Below are positions 7,374 to 15,239 of a stretch of 54,146 bases of DNA, piece by piece. Within the stretch, counting starts at the first letter, position 1. Every line of letters begins with the position of its first letter. The notes below the pieces were generated by a model. It was given only the letters and a program-made list of their open reading frames with translations. It searched no databases and was not told the origin of the DNA. A program made the position numbers and the translations under genes. The DNA comes from Streptomyces cylindrosporus (GTDB taxonomy: Bacteria > Actinomycetota > Actinomycetes > Streptomycetales > Streptomycetaceae). The stretch covers positions 1 to 54,146 of the forward strand of contig NZ_JALDAY010000026.1 in NCBI RefSeq assembly GCF_022698165.1. Reading direction: 5' to 3'.

Positions 7374-8135
7374 ATGGCCGGCGGATTCGACGGACGCAGC
7401 GTGATCGTCACCGGAGCGGGCTCGGGCATCGGCCGCGCCGCCGCACTGGCCTTCGCCGCCCAGGGCGCCCGGGTCGTGATCGCGGACCTGAACGCGGAGG
7501 GCGCCGAGAAAGTCGTCGCCGAGATCGAGCAGGCGGGCGGCACGGCGGTCGCGGCCGTCGGCGACCTGAGCGAGCAGGCCGTGGTGGACGCGGTGGTGCG
7601 CACCGCCGTGGACACCTTCGGCGGCGTCGACGTGCTGGTGAACAACGCCGGGATCATGGACCGCATGTCGGCGCTGGCGGACGTGGCCGACGACGAGTGG
7701 GAGCGGGTGATACGGGTCAACCTCACCGCCCCGTTCCTGCTCACCCGGGCGGTGCTGCCGCACATGCTGGAGGCGGGCCGGGGCGCCATCGTGAACACCG
7801 CCTCCGAGGCCGGCCTGCGGGGAAGCGCGGCGGGTGCCGCCTACACGGCCTCGAAGCACGGCGTGGTGGGGCTGACCAAGAACCTGGCCGTGATGTACCG
7901 CAAGCAGGGCATCCGCGCGAACGCCATCGCCCCCGGCGGCACCGCGACCAACATCACCGTGGACGCCGACCAGGGCGCGCACGGCCCGGCCGCCCTGGGC
8001 CCGCACTTCGTCAACGTGGGCCGCCTCGCCCAGCCCGAGGAGCAGGCCGCCGCCATCCTGTTCCTCGCCTCGGACGCGGCGAGCAACATCAACGGCGTGG
8101 TCCTGGCCGTCGACGACGGCTGGTCGGCGGTCTGA
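7374..8135 (+). CDS. Short-chain dehydrogenase/reductase
   Basis: 253 aa, a classical SDR. The cofactor motif TGAGSGIG is at residues 13-20, and D38 at the end of beta-2 (VVIADLN) favours NAD(H). NNAG is at 90-93, and the catalytic tetrad includes S144, Y157 and K161 (YTASK). The C-terminal INGVVLAVDDGWSAV replaces the usual INGxxxxVDGG and is otherwise normal. I chose ATG 7374, 8 nt after AGGAG, over an upstream GTG. Its substrate is unknown. The divergent TetR regulator and operator suggest induction by a small hydrophobic alcohol, ketone or antibiotic-like ligand. Confidence 0.9.
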   Translation: MAGGFDGRSVIVTGAGSGIGRAAALAFAAQGARVVIADLNAEGAEKVVAEIEQAGGTAVAAVGDLSEQAVVDAVVRTAVDTFGGVDVLVNNAGIMDRMSALADVADDEWERVIRVNLTAPFLLTRAVLPHMLEAGRGAIVNTASEAGLRGSAAGAAYTASKHGVVGLTKNLAVMYRKQGIRANAIAPGGTATNITVDADQGAHGPAALGPHFVNVGRLAQPEEQAAAILFLASDAASNINGVVLAVDDGWSAV

Positions 8136-8141
8136 GGCGCC

Positions 8142-8837
8142 CTACTTGCCGTTCACGAACATCCGCGCCAGCCGCTGTCCGGTCGCGACGGCGGCTGCGT
8201 GGTCCTCGATCGGCTTGACCTGCGAGTCCCTGAAGACGATGTAGGTGACACCGGAGGGCGTGCCGCCGCCGCGCGGGTCCGGGGTGATGCCCAGGCCCTT
8301 GGCGGTGGCGTAGGACGCCTCGCCGATGATGTCGTGCGGGCCGATGTCGCCGACGACCGCGTACTGCACCCGGTCCCGGTAGACGACCGCGGCGACCGCG
8401 CCGCCGTGCACGCCGTGGGCGCGGTGGTTCCAGATGCCGCTCGCGGCCGGCACGACGATGTACGGCAGGCGTTCGGCGCTCAGATAGCGGCCGTCGGTCT
8501 GCTGGTAGGCGGTGAGCGGGGAGAACAGCGGGTCGCTGCGGCGGTTACAGCGCGGGCCCGTCTGCCCGTCGCAGTCGATGTCCAGGTCGGCCTTCCAGAA
8601 GACGGCGTCCCGGGTGCCGCAGACCGGGATGTTCGCGGGCTTCCCGTCGTCGCTGCGGTAGCGGCCGCGGGAGATCTGGACGCAGTCACGCACCTTGGCC
8701 AGCAGGTCGGCGGCACGGACGTCGCCCTCGCGCCAGGCCACGGGCTCCTCGTCGAAGCGGAAGTCGGCGGCGGGCAGCAGGGCGGGGGCGAGCAGGGCGG
8801 CGCAGGCCACGGCCAGCGTCAGCGACGGGACACGCAC
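8142..8837 (-). CDS. Secreted chitosanase, glycoside hydrolase family 75
   Basis: About 231 aa from GTG 8837, which lies 9 nt after GGAGAGGG and directly precedes a good signal peptide (VPSLTLAVACAALLAPALLPAA). The mature part contains DIDCDG, PYIVVP and VVGDIGPHDIIGEAS. In GH75 chitosanases the catalytic Asp and Glu lie nine residues apart in this last segment, and GD..GE here has that spacing. The enzyme would cleave chitosan outside the cell. It converges on the SDR gene with 6 bp between stops. A DasR-like site lies in the divergent gap 357 bp upstream. Confidence 0.85.
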   Translation of the reverse strand: MRVPSLTLAVACAALLAPALLPAADFRFDEEPVAWREGDVRAADLLAKVRDCVQISRGRYRSDDGKPANIPVCGTRDAVFWKADLDIDCDGQTGPRCNRRSDPLFSPLTAYQQTDGRYLSAERLPYIVVPAASGIWNHRAHGVHGGAVAAVVYRDRVQYAVVGDIGPHDIIGEASYATAKGLGITPDPRGGGTPSGVTYIVFRDSQVKPIEDHAAAVATGQRLARMFVNGK

Positions 8838-9235
8838 GATAAGGGACCCTCTCCTGGGGGACACTGACGGACACTCAGCCCAATCTGGTGTCGTTTCGAT
8901 CATGCGGCCACCGCAGGGGGTCCGGACGGTGCACGCCCGCGCCTCGGAGGGGTCCGTCCGAACTGCGCGCAGGGGCCGGGGACCTGAGCCGGTGTCGGCT
9001 CCGGCCGCCCGGCCGCCCGCGTCACGGCGCGGGAACAGCGACGACAGCGGCCCGCGCCACCGGCATGAACTCCCGAGCCCTCATGGAGAGTTCGGCCGTG
9101 AGGAGCTTCAGCATACGTAACTCCCGCGCGCGGTCACCAACGGCCTCCGGTCCCGGCCGCCCTCTTGATGCGGTCCCGCCGACCGCGCCATATTGGTCCG
9201 GACCATTGCATCGCGCCGTCCGGGGAGGCAGAGCC
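8838..9235. other. 398-bp intergenic region between chitosanase and FnIII lipoprotein
   Basis: This gap separates two divergent secreted-protein genes. The only strong element I see is the palindrome at 9194-9205. The reading frames here have mixed third positions and no convincing start with a ribosome site, so no gene is called. Confidence 0.6.
9194..9205. promoter_or_regulatory. DasR-like (dre) palindrome
   Basis: TGGTCCGGACCA is a perfect 12-bp palindrome, extended to ATTGGTCCGGACCATT by imperfect flanks. It differs from the core DasR responsive element TGGTCTAGACCA only at the two central bases. It sits 30 bp upstream of the FnIII lipoprotein GTG, where a repressor would block transcription. 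Confidence 0.5.
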
Positions 9236-10207
9236 GTGCGCCGTGCCGCCGTTCTCCTGCACCGATCCCTCGCGCTGTGCACGGCCGTGGCCCTGCTCGG
9301 GGCCTGCGGGCGGAGCGAGGCCGACGAGGGCCGCGTGCCGGCCGCGCCCGCGGGCGTCACGGCCGCCGCGGGCAGTTCCACCAGCGTGCACGTGATGTGG
9401 AACGCCGTGACGGCCGAGCCGCCCGTCGAGGTGTACGAGGTGTACCGCGGCCGTACGAAGGTCGAGGACGTGCCCGCTTCCGAGCACATGGTGGACGTCA
9501 GCAGGCTCAGGCCGTCCACCGGGTACGTCTTCACCGTGCGGGCGCGGGACACCGCCGGGCGGCTCGGCCCGCCCGGCCGCGAGGTGCGCGCGACGACACC
9601 CGCGGCCGTCGCGGCGGACGGCCGGGCGCCGACCGTGCCGGGCGGGGCCCGGGGCCGGGTGGTCGGCAGCCGGGCGGTGCAGCTGTCCTGGTCCGCCGCG
9701 ACCGACGACACGGGCGTGGTGTCGTACGACGTCTACCAGGGCGGCTCGAAGATCCACAGCGTGGGCGGGGCCCAGACGGCGACCGTGGTGACCAGGCTGC
9801 GGCCGGGCACCCGCTACGCCTTCACCGTCCGGGCCCGCGACGCCGCCGACAACGTCTCGCCGCCCGGCGCCACCGTCCGGCTCACCACCCCCGGCACCGA
9901 CGACGGCCGCGCCACCGCGCCCACCGGCTTCCGTGCGACGACCCACCGCGCCGACGGGGCCTACTACCTCGACCTCGCCTGGATCCCGCCCCGCGCGGAC
10001 GGCGTGATCGCCGAGTACCAGATCCGCCTGGACGGGCAGCCGGCCACCTCGCTGGTGTACGGCGGGAACGCGCCGCGCGACCGGGCGACGTACTCCTTCT
10101 ACGTCGGCCGGGAAGCGGGTGAGACCCACCGGGTGCGGATCCGGGCGAAGCTGCCCGACGGGACCTGGGGCGGCTTCACCGCCGAGCGGACGGTGACCAC
10201 GGGCTGA
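9236..10207 (+). CDS. Secreted lipoprotein with fibronectin type III repeats
   Basis: 323 aa from GTG 9236, preceded by GGGGAGGCAGAGCC. A type II signal peptide ends in the lipobox LLGAC, so Cys-25 or so should be lipidated. Then come two clear FnIII domains, each with SWxAxTDD/VMWNAVT, YxVY and RPGTRYAFTVRARD motifs (about residues 38-125 and 130-218), and a third more divergent beta-sandwich (LDLAWIPPRADGVIAEYQIR). FnIII modules in Streptomyces usually accompany chitinases and other polysaccharidases as linkers. Here no catalytic domain follows, so it may be a binding or scaffold protein. The adjacent chitosanase and DasR-like site point to amino-sugar polymers. Confidence 0.82.
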   Translation: MRRAAVLLHRSLALCTAVALLGACGRSEADEGRVPAAPAGVTAAAGSSTSVHVMWNAVTAEPPVEVYEVYRGRTKVEDVPASEHMVDVSRLRPSTGYVFTVRARDTAGRLGPPGREVRATTPAAVAADGRAPTVPGGARGRVVGSRAVQLSWSAATDDTGVVSYDVYQGGSKIHSVGGAQTATVVTRLRPGTRYAFTVRARDAADNVSPPGATVRLTTPGTDDGRATAPTGFRATTHRADGAYYLDLAWIPPRADGVIAEYQIRLDGQPATSLVYGGNAPRDRATYSFYVGREAGETHRVRIRAKLPDGTWGGFTAERTVTTG

Positions 10208-10246
10208 GCGCGCTCCTGTGGGCCGGACGAAGTAATCCGTCACCTG

Positions 10247-10279
10247 CCCGGCCGTCGCCCGCATGCGCGGCGGGCCGGG
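10247..10279 (+). terminator. GC-rich hairpin after FnIII lipoprotein gene
   Basis: Arms CCCGGCC (10247-10253) and GGCCGGG (10273-10279) pair, with an inner CGCC/GGCG stem. There is no U tract, so it may act as a rho-dependent or simple stabilising hairpin. Confidence 0.4.
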
Positions 10280-10373
10280 GGCACGTTGGCTTCCCCTGAG
10301 GCAGCACGGGCGTCTCCCGATCCTCGGCGGCGCTAGGGATGTACCGCCGACCGTGCCGCCGGAGGGCAGTCCC

Positions 10374-10919
10374 ATGCGCAACTCACCGCTTCTCCTCCGC
10401 TCCGGCCTGGCCGTGGCGGCCGCCGCGCTTCCGGTCGCCCTGGCAGCCACCCCCGCCGCGGCCCTGGGCACGGGGATCTCCGTCAGCACCAGTGGCTCGA
10501 CCGTGTCGGTGACCACCACGGTGTGCAACCAGACCAGCTCCAGCGGCATGTGGGGCACCGCCTCACTGCTGGGCAGCAGTCAGGCGAACTTCGCCCAGGG
10601 CCGGCAGGTCGCCCTGTCGGGGACGACCAGTCTCCAGACGGCCGCCTGGCAGGGCGTGAGCCCCGGCACCTACACCGTCGTGGTCATGTGCGCCTCCAAC
10701 AACACCACCGCGGGCAGCCAGTCGGTCATCGTCTCGGCCGCCTCCACCCCGACGATCTCCGCGACCTCCTCGCCTTCGCTCGGCGTCATGGGCGGTCTCG
10801 GCGGCGCCGTACGGGACTACGGTCCGCTCACCCTGGCGGTGGGCAGCGCCCTGGTCGGTACGGGCGTCATCGCGACGGGCTGGTACCTGCGCCGCCGCGC
10901 CAAGCCGTACCGGCTCTGA
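10374..10919 (+). CDS. Secreted protein with C-terminal membrane anchor, unknown function
   Basis: 181 aa. It has a Sec signal peptide (SGLAVAAAALPVALAATPAAA), a Ser/Thr-rich domain of about 110 residues with two cysteines (VCNQTSSSG and VVMCASNN), and a C-terminal transmembrane helix (LTLAVGSALVGTGVIATGWYL) followed by RRRAKPYRL. There is no LPxTG-type motif, so it is held by the helix alone. The middle domain resembles small Ig-like actinobacterial surface domains with one disulfide. GGAGG is 11 nt before the ATG. The function is unknown; it could be a small surface or spore-envelope protein. Confidence 0.75.
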   Translation: MRNSPLLLRSGLAVAAAALPVALAATPAAALGTGISVSTSGSTVSVTTTVCNQTSSSGMWGTASLLGSSQANFAQGRQVALSGTTSLQTAAWQGVSPGTYTVVVMCASNNTTAGSQSVIVSAASTPTISATSSPSLGVMGGLGGAVRDYGPLTLAVGSALVGTGVIATGWYLRRRAKPYRL

Positions 10920-10931
10920 CCACCGCGGGAC

Positions 10932-11483
10932 TCACGCCGGACCGGTGTCGGGGAGTTCGCCGAACTCCTCCAGCGCGTGCGTGAGCCACTGCGTCCAGAA
11001 GGTCTCCAGATCGATGCCGGCCCGCAGCACGAGGTGCCTCAGCCGGTCCTGGGGAGTGTCCCTGCCGGGCGGGAAGTCGCGCTTCTCGATCTCCTCGTAC
11101 TCCGCCAACTGCTCACGGTGCAGGGCGAGATGACGGCGCAGGTCGGCCTCGATGCCGTCGGTGCCCACGACGGCCGAGGCGCGCATCCGCAGCAGCAGGG
11201 GGTCGCGGTGCGGCTTGGGGTCCTGGGACGCGGCGGTCCAGCGGGCCAGTTCGGCGCGGCCCGCGGGCAGGACCTCGTAGCTCTTCTTCTGCCCGCGGGC
11301 CGGCTGCTCGCTCGGCAGCGCCCGGATGTGCCCCTCGGCCTCCAGTTTTCCCAGCTCGCGATAGATCTGCTGATGCGTCGCCGACCAGAAGTAGCCGATC
11401 GACCTGTCGAACCGGCGGGTCAGCTCCAGCCCCGAGGACGGCTTTTCGAGCAGGGCGGTCAGGATCGCGTGCGGGAGTGACAT
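10932..11483 (-). CDS. PadR-family transcriptional regulator
   Basis: 183 aa. The winged helix (HAILTALLEKPSSGLELTRRF and YFWSATHQQIYRELGKLEAEG) covers residues 5-55, with the PadR beta-wing (YEVLPAGRAELARW) after it. A C-terminal helical domain (residues 95-183) is of the Vinculin-like PadR_C type. It starts 22 bp after the stop of the fadH-like gene on the same strand. The two are probably one transcript, and the palindrome at 13576-13589 in front of fadH is the likely autoregulatory operator. Confidence 0.9.
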   Translation of the reverse strand: MSLPHAILTALLEKPSSGLELTRRFDRSIGYFWSATHQQIYRELGKLEAEGHIRALPSEQPARGQKKSYEVLPAGRAELARWTAASQDPKPHRDPLLLRMRASAVVGTDGIEADLRRHLALHREQLAEYEEIEKRDFPPGRDTPQDRLRHLVLRAGIDLETFWTQWLTHALEEFGELPDTGPA

Positions 11484-11505
11484 GGAGTCATCCTAGGGAG
11501 CGCCC

Positions 11506-13521
11506 CTAGAGGGCCGCCGCGACCTCGGTGCCCTGCTTGATGGCCCGCTTGGCGTCCAGTTCGGCGGCCACGTCGGCGCCGCCGATCAGGTGCGCGCTGC
11601 GGCCGGCGGCGAGCAGTTCCTCGTACAGGTCGCGGCGCGGCTCCTGCCCGGTGCACAGCACGATCGTGTCGACGGGCAGGACCATGGACTCCTCGCCGAC
11701 CGTGACGTGCAGCCCGGCGTCGTCGATGAGGTCGTAGCGGACGCCCGGGACCATGGTGACGCCGCGGTGCTTGAGCTCGGTGCGGTGGATCCAGCCCGTG
11801 GTCTTGCCGAGGCCGGCGCCGACCTTGCTGGTCTTGCGCTGGAGCAGGTGGACGGTGCGCGGCGGGGCGGTCCGCTCGGGCGTGGCGAGTCCGCCCGGCG
11901 CCGCGTAGTCCATGTCGACGCCCCACTGCCGGAAGTACGTCGCCGGGTCCTCGCTCGCCTTGTCGCCGCCGTCGGTGAGGAACTCGGCGACGTCGAAGCC
12001 GATGCCGCCCGCGCCGAGGACGGCCACGCGGTCGCCGACGGGGGCGTTGTCGCGCAGCACGTCCAGGTAGCCGACGACGCTCGGGTGGTCGACGCCGGGG
12101 ATGTCGGGGGTGCGGGGGGTGACGCCGGTGGCGACGACCACCTCGTCGAAGTCCGCCAAGTCACCTGCCTCGACAGGGGTGTTGAGGCGTACGTCGACGC
12201 CGTGGGCGGTGAGCTGGTGGCGGAAGTAGCGGAGCGTCTCGTCGAACTCCTGCTTGCCCGGGACCTTGCGGGCGACGTTGAGCTGGCCGCCGATCTCGCT
12301 CGCGGCGTCGAAGAGGGTCACCTCGTGGCCGCGTTCGGCGGCCGTCACGGCGCAGGCGAGGCCGGCCGGTCCGGCGCCGACGACGGCGACGCGCTTCTTC
12401 AACCGGGTCGCGGAGAGCACGAGTTCGGTCTCGTGGCAGGCGCGCGGGTTGACCAGGCAGGAGGTGATCTTCCCGCTGAAGGTGTGGTCGAGGCAGGCCT
12501 GGTTGCAGCCGATGCAGGTGTTGATGGCCTCGGGCCTCCCGTCAGCGGCCTTGGCGACGAAGTCGGGGTCGGCGAGCATCGGGCGGGCCATGGAGACCAT
12601 GTCCGCGTACCCCTCGGCGAGCAACTCCTCGGCCAGTTCGGGGGTGTTGATGCGGTTGGTGGTGACGAGCGGGACCGACACCTCGCCCATGAGTCGTTTC
12701 GTCACCCAGGTGTAGGCGCCGCGCGGCACGGAGGTGGCGATGGTGGGGATGCGGGCCTCGTGCCAGCCGATGCCGGTGTTGATGATGGTGGCACCGGCCG
12801 CCTCGACGGCCTTGGCGAGCGTGATCACCTCGTCGAGGGTGGAACCGCCCGGGACCAGGTCCAGCATGGACAGCCGGTAGATGATGATGAAGTCCTCGCC
12901 GACGGCCTCGCGCACCCGCCGCACGATCTCGACGGGGAAGCGCATCCGATTCTCGTACGATCCGCCCCAGCGGTCGGTGCGCCGGTTGGTCTGCGCGGCG
13001 ATGAACTCGTTGATGAGGTAGCCCTCGGAGCCCATGATCTCCACACCGTCGTAGCCGGCCTGCCGGGCGAGGCGGGCGGCGCGGGCGTAGTCGTCGATGG
13101 TCCGCTCGACCTCGTCGTCGGTGAGTTCGCGCGGCGGGAAGGGGCTGATCGGCGCCTGCAGCGGGCTCGGCGCGACCAGCTCCTGGTGGTAGGCGTACCG
13201 CCCGAAGTGCAGGATCTGCATGGCTATGCGTCCGCCCGCGCGGTGCACCGCCTCGGTGATCACCGCGTGCTGCTCGGCCTCGGCGTCGGTGGTCAGCTTC
13301 GCACCGCCGTCGTACGGCCGTCCCGCCTCGTTGGGGGCGATGCCGCCGGTGACGATCAGGCCCACTCCGCCGCGCGCCCGGGCGGCGTAGAACTCCGCCA
13401 TGCGCTCGAAGCCGCGCTCGGCCTCCTCCAGGCCCACGTGCATCGAGCCCATGAGGACGCGGTTGGGCAGCGTGGTGAAGCCCAGGTCGAGCGGGTTCAG
13501 CAGATGGGGGTAGCGGCTCAT
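11506..13521 (-). CDS. fadH: NADPH-dependent 2,4-dienoyl-CoA reductase (FMN/FAD/4Fe-4S)
   Basis: 671 aa, the normal length for FadH. The N-terminal TIM barrel (about residues 1-340) binds FMN and has MGSMHVGLE, QTNRRTDRWGGSYENR and the old-yellow-enzyme surroundings. The 4Fe-4S motif C-x2-C-x3-C-x11-C is present as CIGCNQAC followed by SCLVNPRACHE. The C-terminal half starts VAVVGAGPAGLACAVTAAERG, binding FAD, with a second Rossmann motif (VAVLGAGGIGFDVAEFL) for NADPH. The enzyme removes double bonds at even positions during beta-oxidation of unsaturated fatty acyl-CoAs; related proteins act on other enoates. It leads a probable operon with padR. Confidence 0.92.
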   Translation of the reverse strand: MSRYPHLLNPLDLGFTTLPNRVLMGSMHVGLEEAERGFERMAEFYAARARGGVGLIVTGGIAPNEAGRPYDGGAKLTTDAEAEQHAVITEAVHRAGGRIAMQILHFGRYAYHQELVAPSPLQAPISPFPPRELTDDEVERTIDDYARAARLARQAGYDGVEIMGSEGYLINEFIAAQTNRRTDRWGGSYENRMRFPVEIVRRVREAVGEDFIIIYRLSMLDLVPGGSTLDEVITLAKAVEAAGATIINTGIGWHEARIPTIATSVPRGAYTWVTKRLMGEVSVPLVTTNRINTPELAEELLAEGYADMVSMARPMLADPDFVAKAADGRPEAINTCIGCNQACLDHTFSGKITSCLVNPRACHETELVLSATRLKKRVAVVGAGPAGLACAVTAAERGHEVTLFDAASEIGGQLNVARKVPGKQEFDETLRYFRHQLTAHGVDVRLNTPVEAGDLADFDEVVVATGVTPRTPDIPGVDHPSVVGYLDVLRDNAPVGDRVAVLGAGGIGFDVAEFLTDGGDKASEDPATYFRQWGVDMDYAAPGGLATPERTAPPRTVHLLQRKTSKVGAGLGKTTGWIHRTELKHRGVTMVPGVRYDLIDDAGLHVTVGEESMVLPVDTIVLCTGQEPRRDLYEELLAAGRSAHLIGGADVAAELDAKRAIKQGTEVAAAL

Positions 13522-13575
13522 CGGGCCCTCCGTCGCGGTGTCGTGCCTCTGTTGTAGAGGACCGCGAACGTTTTA

Positions 13576-13589
13576 TGCAACTAGTTGCA
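13576..13589. promoter_or_regulatory. PadR-type palindromic operator
   Basis: TGCAACTAGTTGCA is a perfect 14-bp palindrome centred 61 bp upstream of the fadH start. It matches the general shape of PadR and MarR operators. It is the only such palindrome near fadH-padR, which supports autoregulation. Confidence 0.6.
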
Positions 13590-13611
13590 CAACGAGGGCC
13601 CGACTCTGTGA

Positions 13612-13980
13612 TCAGCGACTCTCGAGGACCACGTGCAGCTCCCGCTCCTGGTCTCCGGACGCCGACGAAAGGTCACGCACCGTGAACATCGAGTCCAGGG
13701 TCGCGCGCAGCCGTTCGATCGCCCAGTAACCGCCCTGCGCGTCGGCCTCCACCGAGGACGACAGGCGGGCCGGCGCCGGGCAGCTGTGCGCGTCGGTCAC
13801 CTCGAACGTGCCGAGCCACACCATCGGCCGTGTCTCATGAAGCTGTTGCGGCACCTCGTCGGCACCGCGGTCGGACTCGAAGCACGCGCACAGCGTGTCG
13901 AACACGATCCGCGCGTCCTCCTTGCTGCATCCGCTGATCTCGAGGGAGACGGACTCGTCGTGCAGTCGCTCACGGTCCAT
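13612..13980 (-). CDS. Hypothetical protein
   Basis: 122 aa from ATG 13980 with AGGAG upstream; an in-frame ATG at 14040 would add 20 residues without a better ribosome site. The sequence has alternating beta and alpha segments (ESVSLEISGCSKEDARIVFDTL, RPMVWLGTFEVTDA, WAIERLRATLDSMFTVRDL), suggesting a small alpha/beta fold. There is no signal peptide or membrane helix. I do not recognise the family. Codon use is normal for the region. It lies alone between fadH and a secreted-protein gene. Confidence 0.65.
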   Translation of the reverse strand: MDRERLHDESVSLEISGCSKEDARIVFDTLCACFESDRGADEVPQQLHETRPMVWLGTFEVTDAHSCPAPARLSSSVEADAQGGYWAIERLRATLDSMFTVRDLSSASGDQERELHVVLESR

Positions 13981-14083
13981 CGTGATCGCTCCTCTCCTGG
14001 GGTGGGCGCAGCCGTGCGGGTTCCCCGCGAACCGCGCCACATCCCCAGAAAAGCACCACAGTCCGTCCGGGACCAGCGAGAGC

Positions 14084-14956
14084 TCAGCTCTTGGTGAAGC
14101 GGTACGTCTTGCTGTCCGTCAGCACGCAGAAGCCGGGCGAGACCACGATCACGCGCAGGGTGCCGGTACGGCGGTCGTAGTCGATGCCCTCCGCCTCGAA
14201 GGTGCCCGAGCAGGAACTGCGCAGCGGGAGCTGGCGCAGCGCGGTGACATGCCCGGTGACGTTCGCGGTGCCGGGCTGGGCGGACAGGTCGATCTGGAGC
14301 AGCGGCTTGGTGTAGCCGAAGAGGCTGCCGTCCGGGTCGTCCGAGGAGCACAGCAGCGTGGTCGCGCTGGTGAAGTCGCAGCCCTGGACGTCGCGCACGG
14401 CGTGGTCCAGGTTGACGACGGAGGCCAGCGGGAGGTTCGCGGACGGCGAGGTGCTCTTGTTGGCACCCGGCGTCGGGAAGACCAGGAAGCGGGTCATCGT
14501 GCCGTACTCGCCGGAGAGCATGTACTGGCTGTCGGGCGAGATCGCGTCCCAGGAGTTGTTGAGGGCCTCGCCGGAGGCGAGCGTGTGGACGTACTCCGAC
14601 CAGGTGCCGTCGGGGGCCTGGGCCCGGTACATCTTGGCGGTGCCGGAGTCCGCCTGGTACGGCTCGACGTAATAGCCGTCGTAGGACTCGTCGGGGTCGC
14701 CGACGTGGTTCCAGCCGCGGCTGGAGACACTGACCGGGATGGTGCCGATGCCGGTGTACCGGTTGGCGCTGTTCGCCGGTACCTCGACCGAGGTCAGACC
14801 CTGGCTCTCGGTCAGCGGGTCGGCGCGGTCGGAGCCGACCTCGGTCCAGGTGTCGGCCGCGGAGGCGGGCGGGGCGGCCGACAGGACCGCGGCGGCGGCG
14901 AGGGCGAGGGCAGCCGTGAGAGCTGCCTGACAACGTTGCCGGGCGCGCAGGGGCAT
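14084..14956 (-). CDS. Secreted protein of unknown function
   Basis: 290 aa. A Sec signal peptide (ALTAALALAAAAVLSAAPPASAA) is followed by an all-beta-looking exported domain rich in Ser, Asp, Tyr and Trp. Repeating stretches such as ISPDSQYMLSGEYG, VRDVQGCDFTSATTLLCSSDD and AEGIDYDRRTGTLRVIV look like blades of a beta-propeller or a choice-of-anchor type surface domain. Four cysteines could form two disulfides. GGAGG lies 7 nt before the ATG. No catalytic motif is evident. The gene is divergent from the PAS-GAF-phosphatase gene. Confidence 0.7.
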   Translation of the reverse strand: MPLRARQRCQAALTAALALAAAAVLSAAPPASAADTWTEVGSDRADPLTESQGLTSVEVPANSANRYTGIGTIPVSVSSRGWNHVGDPDESYDGYYVEPYQADSGTAKMYRAQAPDGTWSEYVHTLASGEALNNSWDAISPDSQYMLSGEYGTMTRFLVFPTPGANKSTSPSANLPLASVVNLDHAVRDVQGCDFTSATTLLCSSDDPDGSLFGYTKPLLQIDLSAQPGTANVTGHVTALRQLPLRSSCSGTFEAEGIDYDRRTGTLRVIVVSPGFCVLTDSKTYRFTKS

Positions 14957-15239
14957 GGGAGGGCTCCTCCATGGCGGGGGTGGGCGCGGGGCGTGCTCGG
15001 CGGACAGTCTGGCCCGCCAGCGTGGTCATGTACAGACCAACAGGCTAACGGGGGCTTTCGGCTCGGCGACGGTCGGTGCCGGGTACTGTCGTCCCCGCCG
15101 AAGGGGACGCTCCCGCGTGTGTTGAGGGATGGTGGAGGTGGGCGACGGGGGCGTCACAGGGACGGTTGAACGCGGTAGAACATGGGGAGTCGGCACGGGG
15201 GACGGCGTGCCGCGCGAACGGGCGAAGGCGGTGCGTGGA

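Noticed and set aside
9022..9114. Small minus-strand ORF (about 30 aa) in the chitosanase-lipoprotein gap
   Set aside because: No ribosome site and mixed third positions; it contains an inverted AACTC/GAGTT sequence that explains part of its pattern.
11506..13521. Frameshift or fusion suspected because of the 671-aa length
   Set aside because: The TIM barrel, iron-sulfur cysteines and two Rossmann motifs are in one continuous frame, and this is the normal length of the family.
15023..15039. DasR-like half-sites TGGTC and GACCA upstream of the PAS-GAF-PP2C gene
   Set aside because: The halves are 7 nt apart instead of 2, which is not the spacing of a dre site.
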